This document shows, one piece after another, positions 1 through 5,505 of a DNA stretch of 11,367 nucleotides. Positions within the stretch are counted from its first letter, which is position 1. The number at the start of each line of letters is the position of its first letter. The notes under the pieces are model-generated. The model had not been told where the DNA came from, searched no databases, and was given only the letters and a program-made list of their open reading frames with translations. A program made the translations under genes and the position numbers. Source of the DNA: Chloroflexota bacterium (GTDB taxonomy: Bacteria > Chloroflexota > Dehalococcoidia > GIF9 > UBA5629). The DNA lies in assembly GCA_026389675.1 (NCBI GenBank), contig JAPLHJ010000046.1, positions 1 to 11,367 on the forward strand, written 5' to 3'.

Positions 1-1
1 C

Positions 2-118
2 CACCGGAACTACTATCCCGCTGCTTTAATGATGCGTGGCAGGCTTGCACAGTTGAACGATAACGTCTTATTATTTAGTCAGGCTGAAGAAAAGATTGCC
101 ACGCTTCGCTCGCAATGA
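2..118 (+). CDS. possible C-terminal end of a gene entering from the left (partial)
   Basis: An open frame runs in from the left edge and stops at TGA 116-118, giving 38 residues that contain YYPAALMMRGRLAQLNDN and a helical, charged tail. I do not recognise the family. The last eight codons, including the stop, lie inside the palindromic repeat that begins near 94, so the final residues (IATLRSQ) are repeat-encoded. The other two plus frames close earlier (TAA 61-63 in frame 1, TAA about 27-29 in frame 3), so this is the only frame that could carry a real carboxy terminus. The codons look plausible, but the piece is too short to be sure it is coding. Confidence 0.35.
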   Translation, partial: HRNYYPAALMMRGRLAQLNDNVLLFSQAEEKIATLRSQ

Positions 119-162
119 CTCAACTACCATGTCATTGCGAGGAGTGGAGCGACGAAGCAATC
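94..162. repeat. intergenic palindromic repeat, GTCATTGCGAG...GCAATC type, two inverted copies
   Basis: Two copies of one short element face each other. The left copy (94-119) starts GATTGCCACG and ends CGCAATGAC. The right copy (131-162) starts GTCATTGCGAGG and ends GACGAAGCAATC. The reverse complement of the left copy begins GTCATTGCGAG and ends GGCAATC, matching the ends of the right copy. Each copy is itself partly palindromic (ATTGCG/CGCAAT-like ends around a GAAGCG core), and the 11 bases between them are unrelated. Elements with these ends are common dispersed repeats in Dehalococcoidia and several other bacterial groups. The structure suggests a REP- or MITE-like non-coding unit. It carries no gene and could form a long RNA hairpin. 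Confidence 0.75.
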
Positions 163-202
163 CTGCAAAAGCGATGCACGGCTGATTAAGCACAGAAAAA
201 TT

Positions 203-496
203 ATGAGAAAAGTTAAAATACTCTTCACGGAAATACACAGGCCGGAATACCACGATAAAAACCCGTTCCGCGAAGGCTTCGAATGGGGCAAGAAGGTGGT
301 GCTCGACCTGTGCGTTGACATCGACCTCGATGAGATGTTCAATATATATATAGAGAATCCCGAGGCAAGGGTGCGTAAAGGCAGGGTCATCAAATTCAGC
401 GAATTCGCCATGGAATACCTGGAACAGGAGCAGGTCAGACAGAGGCAGGAGCATGATGATATCGGCGGCAATTCACCATGCAGCCCTGAATCATAA
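203..496 (+). CDS. hypothetical protein, 97 aa
   Basis: A small, charged, soluble protein with no signal peptide or membrane segment, and no family I recognise. The first three quarters (MRKVKILFTEIHRP... to KFSEFAMEYLEQEQ) look like a folded domain with hydrophobic strands (VVLDLCVDI, MFNIYI). The last 20 residues are polar and probably disordered. It ends 22 bases before the large ATPase gene, on the same strand and without a terminator between, so co-transcription and a possible partner role are reasonable inferences. No Shine-Dalgarno motif is visible before ATG 203. The frame stays open upstream as far as TGA 116-118, but those codons are repeat sequence and offer no better start. Confidence 0.65.
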   Translation: MRKVKILFTEIHRPEYHDKNPFREGFEWGKKVVLDLCVDIDLDEMFNIYIENPEARVRKGRVIKFSEFAMEYLEQEQVRQRQEHDDIGGNSPCSPES

Positions 497-498
497 AT

Positions 499-506
499 AA
501 AAGGAG
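499..506 (+). promoter_or_regulatory. ribosome binding site of the ATPase gene
   Basis: AAAGGAGG lies 12 bases before ATG 519. It is the strongest Shine-Dalgarno match in the left part of the window and supports that start, although the spacing is on the long side. Confidence 0.7.
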
Positions 507-518
507 GCAGCGGAAACA

Positions 519-2999
519 ATGGAAGACTACGAAAAACTCGGCGTATTTTATCTTGGCAGGGAATACGACCTGCGCAACAAAAAATCAGGAGAACACCTGA
601 TCCTTTACGATTCCAAGGACCTGGTCACCCACGGCGTCTGCGTGGGCATGACCGGCAGCGGGAAGACCGGTCTGTGCATCGCCATACTGGAAGAAGCGGC
701 CATGGACGGCATACCGGCCATTATCATCGACCCCAAGGGTGACCTGGCCGATATGCTGCTTACCTTCCCCCAGCTACGCCCCGAAGATTTCGCGCCCTGG
801 GTCAACGAGGATGACGCCCGCAGGAAGGGCCTTTCTACTCCTGACTTCGCGGCCAAGCAGGCTGACCTCTGGAAAACCGGCCTGGCCTCCTGGGGCGAGA
901 GCGGCGACCGCATCGCCAAGCTCAAACAGGCGGCCGACTTCGTAATCTATACCCCGGGCAGCACCGCTGGCCTACCAATATCCATCTTGAAATCTTTCGC
1001 CGCTCCACCACCGGCATTGCTGGAGGACAGTGAACTGCTGCGCGACCGCATAACCTCCACTGTGACCAGCCTGCTCGGATTGGTGGGCAAGGATGCCGAT
1101 CCCATCAAGAGCAAGGAACATATATTGATCTCCACCATCTTAGACAGCGCCTGGAAGCAGGGTATCGACCTGGACCTCGCGGCGCTCATCCAGCAGATAC
1201 AAACTCCCCCGGTCACTAAAATCGGTGTGATCGACCTCGACTCCTTCTACCCGGCCAAGGACCGTTTTGAGCTGGCCATGCTGATAAACAATCTGCTGGC
1301 CGCGCCCGGCTTCAATGCCTGGCTGGAGGGAGAGGCGCTGGATATCGGCCAGATACTCCACAATACCGCCGGCAAGCCCAGGATGGCCATTTTCTCCATC
1401 GCCCATCTCGGAGACGCCGAGCGCATGTTCTTCGTGTCGCTGCTGCTCAACCAGGTGCTGGCCTGGATGCGCCAACTGCCGGGCACCACCAGTTTGAGAG
1501 CCATGCTCTATATGGACGAGATATTCGGTTATTTCCCGCCGGTGGCCACACCACCCTCCAAGCTGCCGTTGCTCACCCTACTCAAGCAGGCACGCGCCTT
1601 CGGCGTGGGCATATTGCTGGCCACACAGAACCCCGTTGATCTCGATTACAAGGGGCTCTCCAATACCGGCACATGGCTACTGGGACGCCTGCAGACCGAG
1701 CGCGACAAGGCACGCGTGCTGGACGGGCTGGAGGGCGCAGCAGCCACGCAGGGCGCCAAATTCGACCGCCAGGCCATGGAGCAAACGCTAGCCGGTTTAG
1801 GCAACCGCATCTTCCTGATGAATAATGTCCACCAAGATGCCCCGGTCGTCCTGGAAACCCGCTGGGCCATGTCCTACCTCTGCGGCCCACTCACGCGTAA
1901 CCAGATTAAAATTCTTATGGACCCGATAAAGGCCCAGATGCCGAAACAGACCACTGCGGCAGCAGCTTCATATACACAACCTGCGGCAGCGGCACCTCAA
2001 TCCACACCGTCAGCACAGGCAGGGCGCGCCGCGCCGGCTCCAGTTCAGAGCGCAGCGCAACCTATGCTTCCCCCGGAAGTACAGCAATACTTCGTGCCGA
2101 TAAGAGGCAGCCAGGGAGGCGGCCTGATCTATAAGCCAGCCGTGCTGGGATCGGCGCAGGTACATTTCATGGATGCCAAGACGGGCATTGATACACAGGA
2201 AGATACCGCTGTAATGACCGATATAACCGACGACCCGGTTCCGGTTAACTGGGACAACGCCAAGGATGCCGGTTTCAGCATAAGCGATCTCGAAAAGACA
2301 CCGCGCGCACAGGCACAGTTCGGCTCTCTGCCCTCTGTTGCCAGCAAGGCACGCAGCTATGACCAGTGGGGCAAGGACCTCACCACCTATCTCTACGGCA
2401 GCCGCAAATATGAGTTGTTGCGAAGCCCCACCTACAAGCAGTTCTCCAAGCCGGGCGAGTCCGAGCGCGATTTCCGCATAAGACTGGCCCAGAATGTCCG
2501 GGAGCAACGCGACGAAATGACGAATAAGCTGCGGCAGAAATACCAGGCTAAACTAGCTTCGCTTGAAGAGCAGGTGCGCACGGCGCAGCTGGCAGTTGAC
2601 CGCGAGGCTGCGCAGGAGAAGCAGCAGACCATGCAAACCGTGATTTCCGTCGGGTCCACCCTACTGGGCGCTTTCATGGGCGGGAAAGGGCTCTCTGCCA
2701 GCACGGTAGGACGCGCCGCTACAGCAGCCAAGAGTGCCGGCCGCATCCTGCAACAAAAAGGGGATGTGGACCGTGCCAAGGAGACGGTGTCTGCCCACCA
2801 GCAACAGCTTGATGAGATAGAAGCCGAGTTCAAGGCCGAAACCGACCAGCTTGCGGCAAAGGGTGACCCGGCCACCGAACAGCTCGACACGATATCCATC
2901 AGGCCGGCCAAAAAAGATATACAGGTGCGCTTCGTGGGATTGGCATGGCTGCCTTACTGGCAGGCACAGGACGGAAAAGCTACGCCGGCATGGCAATAA
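519..2999 (+). CDS. HerA/FtsK-superfamily P-loop ATPase (DUF87-like), 826 aa
   Basis: A large ATP-binding protein of the HerA/FtsK/TraG-like class. The Walker A motif GMTGSGKT is at residues 43-50, followed by a DPKGDLAD segment typical of this class. Walker B is AMLYMDEI, with D333 and E334. A sensor-like ATQNPVDLDYKGLSN segment starts near residue 368. Unlike canonical HerA, there is hardly any N-terminal domain ahead of Walker A. A Pro/Ala/Gln-rich linker (about 471-520) connects the ATPase to a second half with a possible coiled coil (about 648-708), a Gly/Ala-rich hydrophobic patch (GSTLLGAFMGGKG), another helical segment (about 748-783) and a conserved-looking end with LAWLPYW. Family members are DNA- or protein-translocating motors, often in repair, conjugation or defence, but the partner here is unknown. 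The gene is preceded by a small hypothetical gene and is convergent with the rhomboid gene. Confidence 0.88.
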   Translation: MEDYEKLGVFYLGREYDLRNKKSGEHLILYDSKDLVTHGVCVGMTGSGKTGLCIAILEEAAMDGIPAIIIDPKGDLADMLLTFPQLRPEDFAPWVNEDDARRKGLSTPDFAAKQADLWKTGLASWGESGDRIAKLKQAADFVIYTPGSTAGLPISILKSFAAPPPALLEDSELLRDRITSTVTSLLGLVGKDADPIKSKEHILISTILDSAWKQGIDLDLAALIQQIQTPPVTKIGVIDLDSFYPAKDRFELAMLINNLLAAPGFNAWLEGEALDIGQILHNTAGKPRMAIFSIAHLGDAERMFFVSLLLNQVLAWMRQLPGTTSLRAMLYMDEIFGYFPPVATPPSKLPLLTLLKQARAFGVGILLATQNPVDLDYKGLSNTGTWLLGRLQTERDKARVLDGLEGAAATQGAKFDRQAMEQTLAGLGNRIFLMNNVHQDAPVVLETRWAMSYLCGPLTRNQIKILMDPIKAQMPKQTTAAAASYTQPAAAAPQSTPSAQAGRAAPAPVQSAAQPMLPPEVQQYFVPIRGSQGGGLIYKPAVLGSAQVHFMDAKTGIDTQEDTAVMTDITDDPVPVNWDNAKDAGFSISDLEKTPRAQAQFGSLPSVASKARSYDQWGKDLTTYLYGSRKYELLRSPTYKQFSKPGESERDFRIRLAQNVREQRDEMTNKLRQKYQAKLASLEEQVRTAQLAVDREAAQEKQQTMQTVISVGSTLLGAFMGGKGLSASTVGRAATAAKSAGRILQQKGDVDRAKETVSAHQQQLDEIEAEFKAETDQLAAKGDPATEQLDTISIRPAKKDIQVRFVGLAWLPYWQAQDGKATPAWQ

Positions 3000-3026
3000 C
3001 GGTAAGCCAGGCGTTGAAAATTTAAT

Positions 3027-3040
3027 ACAGCCGCGGCTGT
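3027..3040. terminator. 14-bp perfect palindrome between convergent genes, possible weak terminator
   Basis: ACAGCCGCGGCTGT is a perfect palindrome in the 77-base gap between the convergent ATPase and rhomboid genes. As RNA it can form a 5-bp stem with a CGCG loop. Read on the minus strand it is followed by ATTAAATTTTC, which resembles a poor U-tract, so it could end rhomboid transcripts. On the plus strand the following bases are not U-rich. A chance palindrome or a protein-binding site is equally possible. Confidence 0.3.
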
Positions 3041-3076
3041 TGCGAGGATAGGCCGTAGAAAGGGTATTTTAATCTG

Positions 3077-3670
3077 CTACAGTACGGTTCTTAGCCGGCC
3101 GCGCAGGTACCATCCCGCCGCAAGACCGAAGAGCAGTCCACCCAGGTGTCCCTGCCAGGATACGCCGGGTATGAAAGCGAGTATCAGGAAACCTATGAGT
3201 ATCGCTACCCAGAGCGGCATCGGTACGGGTATGGGGAAGATAAATACCTTGATCATAGGTACCAGTACCGCCAGCGCACCGCCCAGAGCGAATATGGCGC
3301 CGGAAGCGCCGATGGTGTAGGACATGGGGTTAGATAGCAGCAGCACGGCCAGCGCGGAGAGCAAACCGCCGCCGAAATATATCCAGAGGAAGGTCCGCGT
3401 CCCGGTTATCCGGTTGAGGAAACTACCGTAAAAATAGAGGGTAACCATATTGGCCAGCAGGTGCATGAAATCCATGTGAGTGAACATGCTGGTCAGGATA
3501 GTCCAGGGTTCGGTCATCACCGTGGTCCGTGAGAGTGCCAGGTATTGTACAATGCTGCCGCCGGCAAAAGCGGCAAAGTTGATGGCCAGGTAGACCACAA
3601 TATTGATTATTATCAGGACGATGACGGGGATCAGATCCCCTTCGCCCGACCTGTATCTTACACTCGACAT
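3077..3670 (-). CDS. rhomboid-family intramembrane serine protease, 197 aa
   Basis: An integral membrane protease that cleaves transmembrane substrates within the bilayer. The catalytic serine is in GASGAIF (Ser123) and its histidine partner in WQGHLGGLLFG (His175). The HMDFMHLLANM segment supplies His70 and Asn74, the conserved HxxxN of bacterial rhomboids. About six hydrophobic helices are visible (roughly 13-35, 56-80, 94-112, 118-137, 153-168, 175-190), the basic bacterial core without extra domains. ATG 3668-3670 is chosen because GAGGT lies 7 bases upstream on the minus strand. It follows the metallo-hydrolase gene by 59 bases on the same strand, so the two may be co-transcribed. The natural substrate cannot be inferred. 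Confidence 0.93.
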   Translation of the reverse strand: MSSVRYRSGEGDLIPVIVLIIINIVVYLAINFAAFAGGSIVQYLALSRTTVMTEPWTILTSMFTHMDFMHLLANMVTLYFYGSFLNRITGTRTFLWIYFGGGLLSALAVLLLSNPMSYTIGASGAIFALGGALAVLVPMIKVFIFPIPVPMPLWVAILIGFLILAFIPGVSWQGHLGGLLFGLAAGWYLRGRLRTVL

Positions 3671-3729
3671 TTATCGTACCTCGCAATATTTGAAATAATA
3701 GCCTCTTGCGCACCGGCAATCAAGCGCGG

Positions 3730-4698
3730 TCAGGCCAGTGCGAAATAGACCTGGCCCTCTTCCGTGTACCTTGTCACCACCCCGTCATTCTCAAGGTAAT
3801 GCAGGTGTGCGATAGTCTCGCCGACTGCGAAAAATTTCTGCGCTATGGGAAACTGCTCCCAGTCACTGCATTCGATCTTCCATGTGATATACGGCGCTAC
3901 CTCGTAGGCCGTCATATCGCCCTCCTGCAAAGCAGCTATACACTCATTCAGCCTGTGGCGGTGGTGCTTTTTCAATTCTTCGATGCGCTCCAGGTGGTTG
4001 TGCCAGGGACTCCTGTGCGCGGGCAGGACGCTGGTCACCTCCAAGCCGCTGACCTTATCCAGGCTGGCTAAGTAGGAGCGCAGCGCGTCTTTCATCTCGG
4101 GCCAGTATGAGATATTAGGGGTTATGTCAAAAAGTATGTGGTCACCCGAAAAAAGCAGCTTCTTGGTGGAATCATACAGGCACATGTGGCCCGGCGAATG
4201 CCCGGGTGTTTCGATGCATTGAAGCTTGTAATCGCCTACTTCGATTACCTGCCCGTCATCTACCGGCGTAATCTCCACCATGCGCCTGGGGCTGTAAAGC
4301 ACGCCCGGGTGCTTGGCCATCGACTCCCTTAAAACAGATTCGGGAAAGCCGTTCTCGACGAAAACGTGCAGGAATTCCCCCCAGTGGGCAGCGCCTTTGA
4401 CGATGCCGGTTTCAACCCTGTTGAAATAACATAGGGAAGTGTCGGTGGCCAGGTCTCCCGTCAGGCCGAAATGGTCGGCATGCAGGTGCGTGATAAACAG
4501 GTCAGTCCTATGCAGGTCTACGGACAGTTCTTTGAGCGCGGGGAAAAGCACTGCCTTGCACTCCTCGCGGTTCATCCCTGTATCTATAATCAGGTTCCTC
4601 TCACTGCCCTTGATAACATAGCAGTTGATAGACTTTAACGGGTTCTTGGGCAGGGGCAGTTCAATTTTGTAGAGTCCGGGTAAAATATTTTCTGTCAT
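3730..4698 (-). CDS. metallo-beta-lactamase-fold hydrolase, LACTB2-like, 322 aa
   Basis: A soluble binuclear-metal hydrolase. The full ligand set is present: THLHADHFG (His71, His73, Asp75, His76), TPGHSPGHM (His167), FSGDHIL (Asp186) and LPAHRSPW (His228). Asp39 in LIIDTG fits the usual strand-loop position. The last 80 or so residues (KKHHRHRLNECIAAL... to VVTRYTEEGQVYFALA) look like the winged-helix tail found in LACTB2-like members, where it is linked to nucleic-acid or thioester substrates. The actual substrate is not evident. ATG 4696-4698 has AAAGGA a few bases upstream on the minus strand. A TATAAT box at 4726-4731 on the minus strand suggests its own promoter, divergent from the lipoprotein gene, and transcription may continue into the rhomboid gene. 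Confidence 0.92.
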   Translation of the reverse strand: MTENILPGLYKIELPLPKNPLKSINCYVIKGSERNLIIDTGMNREECKAVLFPALKELSVDLHRTDLFITHLHADHFGLTGDLATDTSLCYFNRVETGIVKGAAHWGEFLHVFVENGFPESVLRESMAKHPGVLYSPRRMVEITPVDDGQVIEVGDYKLQCIETPGHSPGHMCLYDSTKKLLFSGDHILFDITPNISYWPEMKDALRSYLASLDKVSGLEVTSVLPAHRSPWHNHLERIEELKKHHRHRLNECIAALQEGDMTAYEVAPYITWKIECSDWEQFPIAQKFFAVGETIAHLHYLENDGVVTRYTEEGQVYFALA

Positions 4699-4725
4699 GG
4701 CCGTCCTTTAAACAAGAATTTATTA

Positions 4726-4731
4726 ATTATA
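4726..4731 (-). promoter_or_regulatory. -10 box of the metallo-hydrolase gene
   Basis: Read on the minus strand this is a consensus TATAAT, 27 bases before the ATG, inside AAAGTATAAT (4726-4735). No convincing -35 box is found at 16-18 bases, so an activator or another sigma factor may be needed. Confidence 0.45.
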
Positions 4732-4814
4732 CTTTGCTTTGGGCGGATTGGCATTTTTTCAGATATAGCTCCGCCTGCCGTTTGAAGTGACATGCGGTGA
4801 CGCGCTATCTAAAG

Positions 4815-4820
4815 TATAAT
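4815..4820 (+). promoter_or_regulatory. -10 box of the lipoprotein gene
   Basis: A consensus TATAAT lies 34 bases before the preferred ATG (4855), inside AAAGTATAAT (4811-4820), the exact inverse of the block before the divergent hydrolase gene. TTGAAG at 4782-4787 is too far away (27-base spacer) to be a normal -35 box. Confidence 0.45.
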
Positions 4821-4854
4821 ACTGGAAAAGCACTGAGGAAGCGGAGGTATGACC

Positions 4855-5457
4855 ATGAAGAAATACCTGGTTGCTACCGTATTTATACTGGGACTGGTGG
4901 CCCTGCTGTGGCTGCCCGCGGCCTGTACGCTGATGAAAAAATCTTCGTCCAGTTCAAGCGGCAGCGCAGCAACCGGTTCTGAGCCGCTTACCAGCAACTG
5001 GAAAATGAGCAGGGTCAGCATTGAACCGGCTTTCCCCTCTGCCATCCCCGGCTTTGTGGTCGACCAGATTATCCCTAAAAACCCTACCTGGACCGTAGCT
5101 TTATCAGGCAACCAGTTAAAGCCCAGCTATGATGGCCGGGCGACCTGGTTTAATGCTCTGGGTCTCAGCGTAAATGTCAAGACTCCTTCGGTCAACGAGA
5201 GCTCAGACAAGAGGTCGGTTACACTCAGCGGGGGAGGGACCATCCAGGCCGACAAGCTACCGGGTCCGCTGGCGCTGCTTGGCGGAGTATCCAACCTGGT
5301 CATCAATTACACCGACAACATCGTTGTTACTCTGACATCCCAGGATCAGATCAACGCCACAATCACTTATAGTGCTTCAGGTAACTACTCAGGCACAAAG
5401 GGACCCGACAGCTTTAACAATTCTGCCACGGTAAAATATACGGGTACGAGGAAATAA
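4855..5457 (+). CDS. predicted secreted lipoprotein, unknown function, 200 aa
   Basis: The N terminus is a classic export signal: MKKY, then a hydrophobic stretch (VATVFILGLVALLWL), then PAAC with a cysteine at residue 24. This predicts a lipid-anchored exported protein, although Pro at -3 of the lipobox is atypical. A Ser/Gly-rich linker (SSSSSSGSAATGS) follows, then about 150 residues of alternating polar and hydrophobic stretches rich in Thr, Asn and Ser, suggesting a beta-sheet fold. I recognise no family. An ATG two codons earlier (4849) is in frame, but GGAGG at 4843-4847 sits 1 base from it and 7 bases from ATG 4855, so the later start is preferred. The next gene starts 48 bases downstream with no terminator between. 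Confidence 0.8.
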   Translation: MKKYLVATVFILGLVALLWLPAACTLMKKSSSSSSGSAATGSEPLTSNWKMSRVSIEPAFPSAIPGFVVDQIIPKNPTWTVALSGNQLKPSYDGRATWFNALGLSVNVKTPSVNESSDKRSVTLSGGGTIQADKLPGPLALLGGVSNLVINYTDNIVVTLTSQDQINATITYSASGNYSGTKGPDSFNNSATVKYTGTRK

Positions 5458-5467
5458 GTATTAAACT

Positions 5468-5489
5468 GTTATTGCGAGGCCCACGCAAT
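5468..5489. repeat. short degenerate copy of the GTCATTGCGAG repeat
   Basis: GTTATTGCGAGG matches the start of the right repeat copy at 131 at 11 of 12 bases. It is followed by CCCACGCAAT, giving a 6-bp inverted repeat (ATTGCG/CGCAAT) around a 7-base centre. It sits in the 48-base gap between the lipoprotein and the ATP-grasp gene, and could be a decayed or internally deleted copy of the element at 94-162. Confidence 0.4.
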
Positions 5490-5505
5490 GGCACAAATAT
5501 AAGCT

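Noticed and set aside
2..496. A single gene spanning the left edge to 496 with a readthrough TGA
   Set aside because: Codons between 119 and 202 are repeat and junk-like, and MRKVKILFTEI is a normal protein start; kept only as an evolutionary possibility.
71..519. Minus-strand open frames of 127 and 131 codons over the left region
   Set aside because: They run through the palindromic repeat and opposite the 97-residue gene, with low-complexity, cysteine- and serine-rich translations; antisense shadows.
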